This document shows, piece after piece, positions 1 through 14,400 of a stretch of 64,000 nt of DNA; position 1 is the first letter of the stretch, and each line of letters opens with the position of its first letter. The DNA is taken from positions 28,252,170 through 28,316,169 of the forward strand of contig OY829659.1 in assembly GCA_963691815.1 (NCBI GenBank), in the 5' to 3' direction. A program made the position numbers and the translations under genes. The stretch is from Echiichthys vipera. Taxonomy: Eukaryota; Chordata; Actinopteri; Perciformes; Trachinidae. A model generated the notes under the pieces. The model was not told where the DNA came from. It searched no databases and saw only the letters and a program-made list of their open reading frames with translations.

Positions 1-85
1 ACATGACTCTTCATGACTCTTTAGACGTGACATTTGACATTTGACTCTTCCAGATCAATCCATCAATCCTTCATCCCTCACTCAC

Positions 86-283
86 CCTCAGCTGGAGACA
101 CACTGCCGTCAGCTGTGCGCACCAAGTGTGTGATCTTGGTCTTCCTAGCCTTCCTCTTCTGGCTACCAACTAGCATCTCCATACTTGCGGTGCCCTGGAC
201 ATCTGGGCACATAATGGCAACAGGGGCACATGATTTGGCTTTTGAAGCTGAATCCTGCATGGTGGAATCACTCTGTACCACTG
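86..283 (-). CDS. bbx: bbx exon (VGSQKRKARKTKITHLVRTAD), last exon inside window
   Basis: A 198-bp exon with acceptor TTTTCTCCACAG and donor GTGAGT at 85. It encodes the conserved basic block VGSQKRKARKTKITHLVRTAD and ends SPAEG in phase 1, so the gene continues below base 1. The remaining mammalian C-terminal segment is not in the window. Confidence 0.92.
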
Positions 284-1741
284 CTGTGGAGAAAAGGTTC
301 AGGAGCCATTTCAGTGATTGAACCTTTGCACACGGGTAGTAATGAAAATCAAATGTGTTTCAGGGAAGTTACAGAGACAACAGTTCATTTGTTTAGCATC
401 ATTGGGATTTAACCAGATGAAAGTGCATTTTTGGTAAATGGCACACAGACCCGAAGAGCTCATTCTTAATAAATAAGAATATCAATATCTTTATAATATA
501 AACAGTACAAGTGGAATCATGGGAGTGTAGAACATGAATCACAATTCTTTCACAACCTAATTTACCGCAAATTGTGGCCTTTTGTGCTATGAAGGTTAAT
601 TTAAGTTATTTTTTCACCAAATGGGATTTTAAAGTAATAAACTGGTCATTCAAACGCTTGCATAGAGAATGTGGTAATGGGTAGCTGCAAGAGGAATCTG
701 CTGACATCCCTGCTTTAGAATTCACAAACATCATCATTCTCGTTCACCTTTGTCCACTGCACCTGGTTTCTCCTTTTTGTGTTTGTGCTTCCTAACAATC
801 TTGTGGAATGAAGTCTTTTTCTGAGATTGAGATGGCCCTGATATAAAGAAAAAAAGAGCATGCAAATGTTATGTTATGAAGTCGAAATGTTTTTTGCTTT
901 AACAAAGAGAAAACTGATCCTGAACACCATTCTTCCAAGTGTGGAAAACATGTATCAGTGGCAGAGTGGCTCATGGATGAGATGAGAGGATAGCAAAGAA
1001 CATCATTCATTTGGTTTGTACCTTTCCCGGCTTGAGAGGCTTCCTCTTGGACAGTGGAACTGTCAGGCTTCTTCTTCTTTGTGACAGTGGTCCCCTTCTT
1101 ATCAAAGACCATTGGGCTATACTGTGGCAGGCTGTTAAATTTCCTTTCAAACTCCTCCTCCAGTTTCCCGAGGCTGACAAATCAAGTTCAGAGTTTACAT
1201 GATTGAGAAGGATCACAATTATACAGCAATAATCCAAGCCACAATGCAATCTCAGTTTAAGTCAGTGTATCAAAATGTCTTTAGATAATTATCCAAATAA
1301 TAAGTATACAAGTTAAATAAAAAAAAATCAACATAATAAAGAAAGAATTTCAGTTTGTTTAATTCTGTTTTAGTTGCTTTTTGTTGGAGTGGAGCATCTT
1401 CCCAAACAATTTCACAAACGATCTTTGAACAAGTGAATCTCCAACGTTTCCTGAGAATTGGAACACGCAAGCATGTAGAGACAGAATTTACATGCTGTTG
1501 TGTAAATAAGATCAGTAACATAAGGCTGTTTTGTTTCTTTACTAAAAGGACAGGGTATAGAGCTGTTCTATAGGAAAGGGATCCTTAAATGACTCCTGTT
1601 GGCATCTGACGCTCTTCAGAAAATACAATTACATAAAATTGACTTGACCTTCAAGGAGGAGGGGGGTGCCGTTAGGGGGGGGGGGGGGGGGCAGTGCCCC
1701 CCTAATATAATGGTAGGGGAAACGCTGCTATCTATCTGTCA

Positions 1742-1780
<39 letters not shown>

Positions 1781-1801
1781 TGTGTGTGTGTCTGTGTGTG
1801 T

Positions 1802-1848
<47 letters not shown>

Positions 1849-2382
1849 TGTGTGTCTGTCTGTCTGTGTGTGTATGTGTGTGCGTCTGTCTATGTCTGTC
1901 TGTCTGTGTGTGTATGTGTGTGCGTCTGTCTGTGTGTGTGCGTCTGTCTGTGTGTGTATGTGTGTGCGTCTGTCTGTGTCTGTCTGTCTGTGTGTGTATG
2001 TGTGTGCGTCTGTCTGTCTGTGTGTCTTTCTGTCTCTGTCCTTCTGTCTCTGTGTATGCGTCTGTCTGACTGTCTGTCTGTCTTTCTCTGGCTCTGTGTA
2101 TGTGTCTGTCTGTCTGTCTGTCTGTCTGTCTTTCTCTGGCTCTGTGTATGTGTCTGTCTGTCTGTCTTTCTCTGGCTCTGTGTATGTGTCTGTCTGTCTG
2201 TCTTTCTCTGGCTCTGTGTATGTGTCTGTCTGTCTGTCTTTCTCTGGCTCTGTGTATGTGTCTGTCTGTCTGTCTTTCTCTGGCTCTGTGTATGTGTCTG
2301 TCTGTCTGTCTGTCTGTCTTTCTCTGGCTCTGTGTATGTGTCTGTCTGTGTGTCTGTCTGTCTTTCTCTGGCTCTGTGTATG

Positions 2383-2479
<97 letters not shown>

Positions 2480-5400
2480 TACTGTCTTTCTTTTTCTGGC
2501 TCTGTGTCTATCTTTGTTAAAAACATGCCAGATACAGTCATGAAACTTTACAGATGTGTAGTTGAGATCAAAATGAAGACTGAGGTCCAAGATGGCTGTG
2601 ATCCCGACGCAAGATGGTGTCTAGTTCTTAATGTTTACCCTTCTTCTACCCTTCATCACATGAATGGACTGAATGTATTTTGCTATCAGGTTAGCAATGT
2701 ATATTTCCTCAATAGCAGAAAAAGCATCTCTATACAAAAAAACTCTGTAACACAATTTTAAAATGCAAAGTGTCTGTATAGGTGGGACTAATATTACTGG
2801 AGAACCAGCAAGTGTGTAGAAAAACAGTAGGTTATTGGTGGTGTAATTATAATTGAACACACATACATGTGTGCTCCAGATGGGATTTAAGTCAGTGACC
2901 AGTGCATGTAATATTACTGTGAAATGACAGTACCTTTAAACCTGGCTGTTATTGTCGATTCTGACCATTCTGACTACAGGCCATAATAACTTTGCATACA
3001 CAACATGTGCTGTAGAAATGAAGGAAATGCAACTCATCAAAATCAGGGCAAGCAGTGTCCAAATCCTGCTATACATGAATCAATAAGAAATAAAAGGTTG
3101 TTGTGAGTGCAGATGCATAAGCAGCTAGTTTTGTTAGCTGGCTTGTTGACCCAGAAGTATGCAGTTTGCTCCAATAGCTAATCCAGGAGGCGACTCTCTG
3201 TGTTTACTTTGGCTCAGACTCAGAGACAAGCATTCAAAATGATTTCTGTGATACTGGAGTTTATTTGGAAAGCTTCATGAAGCTTGTGCTGCTTGTCCTG
3301 ATATATGGTATTTTGCTGTAGTCACATTTCTCAGTTCTGTACGACTGAGTTGGTGAGTGCAAAGTTTGTAAAGTAAATTAAATTGCCATTTAAAATAGCT
3401 TAGTAAATAAGGATCTATAAATCCAAGAAATGTGATTATTGACTGGTGTAGTTGGGTTAAGAATAAGTAACAGTAACAATAAGTTAGACTTAAGTCGATG
3501 TACAAACAATACATATTGTCAGTCAGACATTCCAGATTTTCCATAGTATGATTAATACAAGGTATAGAGAAAACAAGAAGGCTAAAAAGGACCTTTAATC
3601 ACTCCTGATCAACAGATGAATAAGAGGAGACATGACTCACCCCTGTGAACATTCATCTTTGGACTTGGACTTTTTCAGCTTCTTGGGGTTATTTGGTCCA
3701 ATCTGAGGAACTGTCCAGCTGTCATCACTCCAGTTAGCATCATGATCAGAAGCACGTATAGCACCTCTTTTACCTGCAGACACACATAAACAACAAGCAT
3801 TTGTGAATATACATTAACTACAGGACATAAACAGACTGGATTATGCCTCCTACGTGTATGGATCTGTCTGCACTTGAATCAAAAAGGATACCTCTGTCAA
3901 TATTAGCTCGAAGTGAAGTCAGCATTCCCTCAGAAACGAGGGTTTTATACAAGGCGCCTTTGCAGCTCCGCTCTGACTTCCTAGAGCCGTGGTTCTCTGT
4001 GTTGGAGTCACAAGTCCCTTCAGTCGACCTCTCCTTCCCCTTGTCTCCCTCTTTGAGCTTAGCAGGCAAGGGGCTGCAGGGGGAGTGATGGGGCTCTGCC
4101 ATGCTGCCCTGAAAGTCTGTGCTTCCTATACTTGCCTCGTCTGCTTCTGCCTTGGGACTGACATCAGTCAGGTCTTCCTTCATTTCCACCTCAGAGGAAC
4201 TGTACGGCCCACACTGTCCACTCTCATCCTCCATCTCCTCCTCTTTTTCCCTGGCAAAGGACTTGACTTTGGGCTTACTCTTCTTTTTGGGTGCACCAGA
4301 GTTTCCACCACTAGGACTGCTCTGGATCTTCTTCTTGGGCTTCTCCTCTGTGGCCTTCCAGGCTCCTTTGGCCACTGCCTCGATGGTACTGAAGACACTG
4401 TCCACATTGGATTCTGCATGGTTACACTTCTTGATGATCTTCTTTGCCAAGCTAGGGATCTCATCACTTTCATTTGAGTTGGCCACCTCTTTTTTCTTGC
4501 TCTTGTTTTTGACACGTGCATTTTGGCTGCTGAGTTGTAGGGGAATGGCATCAGTGGAGGTAGAAGTGCCGGAGGAGAGCAAAGGTAAGAGGGCTGATGT
4601 GTGAGAGGAGGGAGGACCGTCGTCACTGTCTGCTTTCTCCTCCTTCACCTCTGGCTTGACTGTAGTTTGCTTAGAGGCTGTGAAGGAGCTGTCCTCAGGC
4701 TGAGACACGCCCGTGTCCATCTTTCCAGCTTCAGACGCTAAGCACATCTTACCAGACCAAAAAACAAAATAAAACAATGTTACACAAATGAATAGAAAAC
4801 GACAACAATCCTAATTTGATCTTTTTTTTTTCTCTCTCTAAAAGTTCTGCTTATTGCATTTGTAGGAGCCAAAATTGGTTTGTCCTGTATTGTTGTTTTT
4901 TTTAATCCTGAACACGCTCTTTGCTTACTATCATTTCTGGCAATTAACACCTGGGTGTGATTTGACGGTATTTCACCTGTTCGGTAGCATGGCCGTTTTG
5001 GTGAGACAAAGAGGGTGAGTGGGGTTTGAAATTTTCTCTTGAACGTTTCGTTCATTTCCATAACATATCGTTTTGTTTCCATATAGTTATATCAGTTTTT
5101 CTTCAATAAACAATTTTAAAATTTACCTTAGTGAAGAATGGATTTATACAAGCACGACGCAGACAAGACCTCACTGAGCCACTTAGAGGCTTTTTAAATT
5201 GGACAATTAGAAAATTAGTGGCGACAGCATTGTTTAACCTCTTCTCTAGTTTTTCTTATAAGCAATGACTGAATTAGGGGTGGGCGATATGGCAAAAATA
5301 TATCAGTGAAATCCAGATCACGATTTTATCACGGTTTTTCGACATAGTTTTTAAATTATTTTGAAAGTTACTGAACATTGCAACCAACGTATTCGCTTTG

Positions 5401-8400
5401 TAAAAACTAGGCCCTAAAATAGAAAATATATAACAAAGCATTTAGGCCAAAGAACCTTTCTGAACAGATTTGAATCAGTTTGCCAAGTACAGTGGGCATT
5501 TAACAAACAGCTCTCTAAAGCTTCCTGTTTCCTCTGCTGTGTGGCTGGACTCATAGTTTTACAGCTTGTTCCACACATTCTGTGACAGTTAGGCGCTTGT
5601 GTGCTGTGAGGACACGGCCATTTTGTTTTCATTTTTAGATGAGACATACTCGTCACTGCCTGTAGTTCTCTATGATTGGATGATCAGTGTGTCCTTACGG
5701 CGGTGCATGAGGCGGAGCAGCCAAAAGTGTGATTTGGCTGAGGAAAAAAAACACCTGATGCATCTGTGAAGAGCATAGAACAGTTATAGACAGAATGCGA
5801 CACATGATTCTTTTATATTTCAAAACAGCTCGGCTCCAGCCCCCCGCGACCCCGACAGGGACAAATGGTTGAAGATGAATTAATGAATCATGTGTTGGCG
5901 CGCGGCTGCAGCAAGGCGCACTGCAGCAAGCCGCACTGCAGAGCCAAAGTCATCTCCTCGGTTAAATTGCATTAAATCAAACAAGGTATCAGATGATTAA
6001 CATTTTGGTATGGTTCTTCTATGTGACAAAGGTTATCCTCTAACGGAATACCTAATAACCCCGCTGGCAAACCCCGCTACACAGCAGGAGCGCAGGTTCA
6101 ACAGTGCGCACACACGCACTCGGGTCACAGTAGAGCGCTGCTTCGGGTTGACTGCCTCCGTTATTCTTTTCCATACAGCGTTTTTATGGGCCCCTTTTAT
6201 TCCACTCTTAAGACTTCCAAAAAGCACATCTTTATTTTGCTCCATCTCGGATGTCAGGATGCCGATCTGTGTGTTGGAAAAGTGTCTTTTCTTCCCAGCG
6301 TTTCTCCTCTGCATGTTTGACCTCAGTGGGCGAGGCCTCCGAACCAGGAATATTTAAGGGCGTAACATGTTAATGATGGTCGAATTCAGCCGCCGCATTT
6401 ATCAAGGCCCGCTCATTCGTACGCTGAGATTGGTCAGATACGAATGTTTCATAAATCACACGTGTGTCCTGTCATACGACCAATTCTGCGCTCAGATCTG
6501 CGCCCGTTTTCACGCAAGATTGATAAATGAGGGCCAATGTGTCCTGTAGACGATATTACAATCTCTCTGCTTCGACAGATCGTCAACACGTTCTGATCCT
6601 TCACCCTCTACCATCATCATATCACCCACCCTTAGACTGAATGCTTGATTCCTCCTATTAGTGACACAAACCTTCTTTTATACAAATTGACCGAATCTTT
6701 TGATTTCCTGAGCAGATAAGTATATACACCATAGACTGTATATAAAGATCCATCTGGATCGCCCCCTGGTGCTGGCTGCAGAATAGGTCATAAATCTTTT
6801 TTCTGCAGGAAACTAAACTAAAAACCCTAAGTGCACCTCAAATTAATTTTTCCCAAAGATGGTTTCTGGTAGGCAGTTCTTTTTAATCACACTGATGTTT
6901 GTTCAAGTGTTTGTTTTTTTCCCAGTTTGGTTTTAATTTGTTTATTTGATATTATACAAATGAGATGAATGATTATGACTGACAGCTGTGATCGACTCGC
7001 AGGACTTCAATGACGTGAATTTACCGCTCTATCACTACTGCACAGAATGGTTGTAAATTACATCATGGCTGCACCTGTATCCGGAATATTATGGCTTCAT
7101 TTTTGAGCAGTGGGAGGAAGTGGACCTGCGTTGTCCATCTCTATATACAGTCTATGATATACAATTATATATGGATCTACTTCTGATATCATTGATGATA
7201 ATGTGTCATATAGCATAGACTCAGTTTTAAGCCAGATGATTTCATTGATAAATCTACGGCAGTAGAAAATGAATTTTGATGGTCATTACAGTTATTTAAC
7301 TACTTAACTATAAAATGGACAAAGCGTATAAAATAAAATAGGGATGCACCAACTTATCAGCCAAAAATCAGTACTGGAAGATATTTGCCTTGTTGACAGA
7401 AATCGGCCTACCTGCAAATAAGATGATAGTCATTCACTGCCAGTGTTTATCTGCTGTGTTGCATCAATTTTGCGATGGCTAAATTGATAGCTAAAGCTTT
7501 TGAAGCAGTTGTGTTTTAAAAGAAAAAATATTTTTAATGAAAGAATGTTATATTAAAGGTGGTTTGAATGAGCACAACTTCAGTCATACATACATAGTGA
7601 AATGACGGGATGGTGACTTTAAAACAAGGTTGAATATGGAGAATGAGCAGAACACCTCCATCTAGTGTCTTAAAATCGTAGTCACAACAACAAAAACTAA
7701 GTCCAGCAGTCGGGTTGCCAGGTTGGTTGCAGAGTGTGTCAGTGATCAGCCTGCTCCATGTCAAGTGATGAATCATACAGGGGAACCACTCATTTGGACT
7801 AATCAATGAATTTTACAACATTATACAACTTTAGCCAGTCTTCAACTGGAAATCTTTCTTTGAGTGCTGTGGAATCCATTAGCTAGCTCCTAACTCAAAA
7901 ATGATTCCTTGTTTCTGTAGAAACAACAGACCACCCTGGCAACCAGCAACGCCCAACACTATTGGCTGCTACAATGGAAACAGAACGTGACAGAAAGTCA
8001 TTGTCAAACCTGTCAAAATTTTAAAAAAAAGAAGTTAATTGAGACTAAATATATTTTTTTATTTAAAAGAAATACTTTCATTCTGTACCCCTCAAAACGC
8101 CCCGTGGGTGTTTTAAAAAAAAAAAAAATTATTATAGCTTTTAATTAAGATTTTCCATATTCAACCTTTAAGTTATTTTTTTATAGTGAAGATTTCTTTG
8201 TTTTCCTGGCACAGGACGGGGGAATAAATCACAACAAACACAAAAAATAACCATTGGTATAGGCCATCAGCCAAATTGTTATTTTAAACATCAGTATTGG
8301 TCCAGAATTTCACAAACTAAAGGGAGCATATGCCATATCTAAGCCTTCCCATCACTCAAAGTAACAAAAGTTGGAGCTGAGAACTCATAATCGGGGAAAC

Positions 8401-11400
8401 TGGCACATTTTTACAATCCTTCAATCTTAGACGTGAAAGATGACTGATGTTACAGTCAAACCAGGTAAATCAGATGTTTGTTTGTTTGTTGAGTTCACAT
8501 TCTCACCTGTTTTTAAATAAATCCTTAAGATGAACTATGTCCAAACTGTCAAATGCCTTACCTCAGCGAGCTGAAAGAGAGCGGACTGTCCGCATGGTTT
8601 TCCTTCAGGTGCCGCAGAGAGAGCGGACTGTGAACACACAGTAACATGTTGATGACATCGCACTGCTTTGCTTTCCGCAGCTGCTATTATTATTCAGAAA
8701 CATTTACTTTCTACTGTGTGTCACTGTTTTTACACTGATTGTAGAGAGGATTTACCTCGAGAACCTCAAATTCAACATATTCGGCTCCCTTTGTGTTACC
8801 TGGCTTTATAGAGCCTAACACTGTTGATCCTGACGCTGCTTATCAACTGGCTCTGTTAACTCTGGAGTGATTACTTACAGGCAACACAGTCAGAACCATG
8901 AATGAAGTACTTAGTACCATATGAGATGAAACGGTGACACCTGGATGAAAATTGGATAATAGCGACAGCAAAAAGTGATATTCAACAAGGTGTGATGTAT
9001 AAAATCTAATCATAGAACAATGTAAAAACAATAGAAATAATGTCCAAATGAATAAGAGTAAGGCTTTAAAACTATACATATGTGTGGGAATTATTACAAA
9101 TATAAATGACAAATATGCACATAATAAAGTTACAAATCATGAAATAGGCTGAGGAAAATCTATCTGCATTTACTATCACGGGGGCTAATTAACAGCATGT
9201 GATATTTTTCAAATTAAAGACAACAAAGGCAATACGCTTTATTTTCAATGTTCATCACAAGTCGCCTCGTGTTATTCTGAACTACAGCGATGGAATAAGA
9301 GTCTTAAAGCAACGCTGTCGGGAGTCCAGTCCGGATGAAAGAAACGTCACTATGCACTCATTTATTGAGGTAATCGATCTCTCTGCTTGTTAGAAGCTAC
9401 ATAGAAAGCCTGGAGCAACAAAGCATTTTGACTAACCAATAAAAATATATATTCCTCTGTATTGATTGTCAATTCATTGAAAACTCTTTTGATCCTATAG
9501 AAATGATGACTTCCTTTTGTGTGACTGGTCAGCGGTCGGGGTGTTGGGAGGTACTGATCTGATCCTCTGAAGTTAGCCGTGCAGCATGGTGATCTACGCC
9601 TGGTTAATAGTTGGCCACCAGCTTGGTGAGTAACAGTGCGGTCAAAGATAGCTGAATAACTCACTATTCCACTAGTGTTTGGTTTGTTGTGACTGATCAC
9701 ATTCGATGCTTTCCTGAAAGTTGAAAATCATTCAACTCGTCTTATACGCAGCGTTTATTCAGCAAATGTCATTACATTATCTGATACCTTGTACAATACA
9801 GAAATTTTTACCTGAGGGTGGCGCTCAACTGGCTATGCAGACAATTTTCTTGCCATTTTTTAATTAGACTGTGATGATTTTGGTTCCATAAAGTCAGTAA
9901 TATGATTCAATCTTATGTTTACAGTGAGTGGGTGAAACTCACAATGTAATGTGGTCATTTTTAACGCTATCTAACGTGCTATTCCTGCTATACAGAAGAA
10001 TTACATAGAGCTTTGTTTGGACATCAGCAACTATTTCAAAGTTGTCTAGCAATAATGTCATGAACCAAAGTAACCAGGAAGGTTGCAGAAAGAAATCTCA
10101 TTGGTATATCATTGATGAATTATAAAGCAGTCATACCTCTGTCAGCGGACAGGGGGCAGACTTCACCCTGCTTTCAGTCATGTCAGGCACTCTGTTGGGT
10201 ATTGTCCCAGACAACATCTGAAGATTGAAATAGGTTGAGAAAAAACGAGTCAATTCTGTGAGTTATTACATAACAAATCAATGTCAAAGTGTGTTCAGCT
10301 AATCAACATTCAATGTATCAGTCTTGGGGAACAACTGTTAAAGACAGAGGTTGTTGTTGCAATCCTTTGATTTGAAATGACCAAAGTAAAAGCCCTCATT
10401 ACACAGAATGGCTGCTTTTGGATGTTCTAACCAAAACAATACTAAAACTAAGAAACATTAATAACATTTCACAGATGAGAAGTTGTATTTGAATATTTTC
10501 CAGTTAGGAACATGTGACAAGAGGTAGGTCCTAATCCTTCCTGATGCTAAGTGAAGCTAACGCTAGCTTATGTATTTATTAATTACTAATATATCAGAAA
10601 GATGCTGAAATTATGTTGATCCAATGAAATGCAGCGGCCTTTGCAATAACCTTTCATGTTTATCTATTTAATGGCCCTTTTCAGAATAACATATATAAAA
10701 TTTAAATTATTGATAGGTTTAAGCCAGACTTTTAATGATGCAGCTGATAAAGGTGGGGCTGATTTGAACTACTCTTTAAAGTGCTGGGCAGTTTATATTT
10801 TGTATTGTGTGGTGTCTAGCACTGTCGCCTCGCAGCAAGAGGGTTCCCGGTTCAAATCCCAGCTGGGGCCCTTCTGTGTGGAGTTTGCATGTTCTCCCCA
10901 TGTCTGTGTGGGTTTTCTCCGGTTTTCTCCCACAGTCCAAAGACATGCAGGTGTTAGGTTCATTGTTGACTCTAAATTGCCCGTAGGTGTGAATGCGAGT
11001 GTGAATGGTTGTCTGTCTCTGTTTGTCTCTATGTGCCCTGTAACCGACTGGCGTCCTGTCCAGGGTGGACCCCACCCCACGCCCGATGTCAGCAGCCCCC
11101 GCGACCACGATAGGGACCAGCGGTTGAAGATGGATGGATATTTTGTATTAACAATCTTAAGTATTTAGTATGAGCAGAAGTAACAAAATGGAAATACTCA
11201 AGTATAGAATAATTAATAATCTCAATATTTTACATGAGTACAGTACCAGACTAAAGGTACATTCACACGATCGAAAACAACGTTTTTTTTCTCAGTTGTT
11301 CTTAAAAGTTTTCCTTCCACACGGCCCCGACTCAAGAAATCTGCGTCCACAGGAAACCACGTGCAGCGACTCCAAACTCTGTAGTGCCACAAAAATACAC

Positions 11401-14400
11401 CAACAACGGACAAGAAGAGACGGGGAGACGCTGTGGAGAATACAAACACCGGAGAGTTTCTCTCCAAATCTAAAGACTTCCCAAATCCGCCTTCATCCTA
11501 GAGAGAAATGTGTCACTGTTTCTGGTGTTGGTGGAGACTTTTGTGCTGTTTTGGACTCTGATGCACCAATCACTCTGCAGTTAGTGTCCTCAACGAGCAG
11601 AGGGTGCTGCTGGGAGCCCCTCCCCCGGCACTGTCTCACTAGATTATTCAGAGCATCAGGGAAAAGGGAGAAATCTGTGGTCGGCCTAATTCATTCCCAT
11701 GCATGTGGCTCAGAGTCCAGTTCAGTAAACAGTCTATGGGTTGTTGTTATGTGACGCCGCAGGGTTAGAGGTCGGAGGTGGGGCGATGACGTCATCGTTT
11801 AACAAAGTATGAGGTTTCAGCGTCCAGACGACAACGCCATTTTCCCACTCTGGGACCCACTTTCAAACGATCCTGTTGTCAGGCTCCGATGCCGCTGGCT
11901 GCTGTGAATGGTTGGCCAAAACCAGACTAAAGGTGTGTGTTACAGGAAAGCGCGTCTCTGAGTGGATGGGCCCTAAATGTACTTAATTACTTTCCACCAC
12001 TAGCTACTGCAACACAACATGTGCAGGTCTAGTTATTATGTTGTTTGTAACTGGTGCTGTATGTACTGCAGGTCCTACTAGATGTTTTTTTACTTTGCCA
12101 TATCGCTGTACAGAAACCACACACACTTCCCTAGATCTATTTATATTTGTACTTATTAATACAGTAGTTGCTGCTAAACTGAGTGGATTTCATTGTATTT
12201 AGCACCACCTCAAGCATCTATTCTAAAACATAAAGTGTACAGTGGAAGAGAAATATGGTCTTAGAACACACCTCTTGCTCATCCCCTGGAAAGGATTTCC
12301 CTTCGCTGGCTGTGTCAGGTAAACTAGGTTTAGTGCTGGAAGGGATCTAGAGAGTTAAACAATACTGGGTTAGTCGGTCTGTTAAATAAAAAGAAAACTC
12401 TTACAATCCAAAAGCAACCAGCACCGGCACCGGCTCCAACAATCACCTACCTCTCTATTTGTGAGGGCATGTTCCCCAGCTAACAGCAGCATGCTAAGGC
12501 CTCCCATCTTTGTAGGATCTGACAAAGAATGACAGTAGTTTCAAAATCAATCCAACATTTTGTCATGGTGTCACAGAACAAACTACCATTCAAGATACAC
12601 ACCTGCCATGGCAAAGTTTAACTGTGGCATGCTGTCAGTTTTGGGCACTTTTTTGGCAGTGGTGGAGTCCTTGGTTGAGTTGGAAGAGAAGGACCAAACT
12701 TTTTTCCGGGGGTTGCTGGCTGGCTGACAGGAAGGGCTCTTTACTGGTTTGCTGGTGGTGGGACACCACTTGTAGCCCGGGTTGGCCTTCATAAAGGCAT
12801 CCTTGTACTGAAATAACATAATTGATTTGGTAACAAACAAACCATACACATTATCAAATCTAAATCAAAGTAGTTAACTAGAACATGAACTATTGATAAA
12901 AATGTAATAAAAGTTGTACTCCATAAGATTTGAGATGCGTTGTTTCTAGTGTCCTCTTTGAAAGAACAAGCTCACCTGCAGTTACACCTTACTGCCAGAA
13001 ACCTCCATCATCACTGCACTAGACTTTTGCCCTTACTACAAGCCTGACTCAGAGGTTGGAAGTTCCCGATTTCCGATTACAAGTGAATGCAGCATAACCG
13101 CCGCTGACGATCTGGACCTACAGACCAATGTCTGTCAGCAGAGTCACTGAGAGCCTACTCACACTGTCCTTTTGGCCGCGGCCAAAACCGTTTTTTCAGC
13201 TAAAGCCTAGTACCTTTAAGCAGTGTGAGTGCACCCGCTCCGCGCACAACTGCGGCCAGCGGACCGTCCACGGCCCGCTTGAAAGAGGTGGGCTTTAGCG
13301 GAGCCGTTTGCACATGTACGAGCACGAGCGTGCGCACGTGTACGAGCACGAGCCCTACGGCAGTAGCGTTATGTCCACCTGTTCGGACATGTAAATAGAA
13401 GGACGGACCATGCGCGGACATTTAACAACAACAACAATGGCGGTGAAAGGTTCACATTGGTGTGATGCGGAGGTGGAGTGTTTACTGCAGATTTGGTCGG
13501 ATGAAAATATTCAAAAATAGTCGACAAGCCACACAAAAACTCCGAGGTCTATGGAGAGATTTGTAAACAAAGCCAAACACACGCGATCAATGCGTGTGAC
13601 GTGTTACGGCGTGATGGGCAGCAAGAAGCATTGGCCGGCCCTGGCAGTGTGAGTACAAATGGGGCTGGGGCGCGGGGGGAGAGGGAGGGGGGACAATTAC
13701 CCTAAAGTCTGGGTCGCGGTTCGGGAGGACAGTGTGAGTACGCTCTGACATGAAGGCTTAATTACATCTAGAGAGGGCATGTCTCCACAGACACAGATAT
13801 TGGAATACTGCAAAAGCAAAAAAGTGCTTCATTAGTGTGTAATATGATCAATCACCAACATTTAACTATGGTAGATGTTTAACTGTTGAGTTGCATTCAT
13901 TTTTTGCAGCTAAATGTTGTGTTGGTTATTTATCGGACTTAACAACAGTAACTGGCATATGCTGCCACTGCAGCTGCTGATACAAAGGAAGCCACTGGCT
14001 GGACATGATGCTGGCATGCCGTAAGAGGGCAACAGGTGCCATGGACACGTGTGGTTTGTTTACAGCTAGAGAAAATGTGTGTCCTGTGGGAGGATTTGAG
14101 TATCTTGAAGACCGATATGCAACATAAACGTTGTATTCAGAATTAAAAATCAAGAGGTGTTATCTTTCTAATTGCTTTTAGGTTTCACAGAAAGAATATT
14201 TGTGTTGGGCTATGTAAGTACTTACGAGTCAAATACAGTGTAAGGAAGGGCTGAATGACTTTTAAACAGTTCAGTTATTTTGTAATAATAAAAATGTCTC
14301 TGCTTCCCTGGCACAAAAAAGAGGAATCAATACCAACAAAAACAAAATAAACAACAACAAAATAGGCTATCAGCCCAGAATTTCACAATCAGTGCATTCG

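Larger units (their letters stand above)
5995..6536. mobile_element. Decayed PIF/Harbinger transposon
   Basis: Contains the transposase and Myb-like fragments. The right end gattgataaatgagggcc, read as its complement, is GGCCCTCATTTATCAATC, a typical fish Harbinger terminus. A related internal copy (atttatcaaggcccgctc) lies near 6398. The left terminus was not found. Confidence 0.6.

Noticed and set aside
34..412. Plus-strand frames at the left edge
   Set aside because: They overlap a confident bbx exon on the minus strand and show no domain.
1599..2761. Long Cys/Val/Ser/Leu-rich and Arg/Gln/Thr-rich reading frames on both strands
   Set aside because: They are translations of the (TG)n/(CTGT)n repeat, which lacks stops in several frames. 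There are no domains and no splice or start context.
3843..4604. Plus-strand frames of up to 162 codons
   Set aside because: Antisense to the large bbx exon. The minus frame matches BBX throughout.
11170..11754. 194-codon plus-strand frame in a bbx intron
   Set aside because: It does not begin at ATG context typical of a gene, has no recognisable domain and has no splice support. Intron or repeat sequence is more likely.
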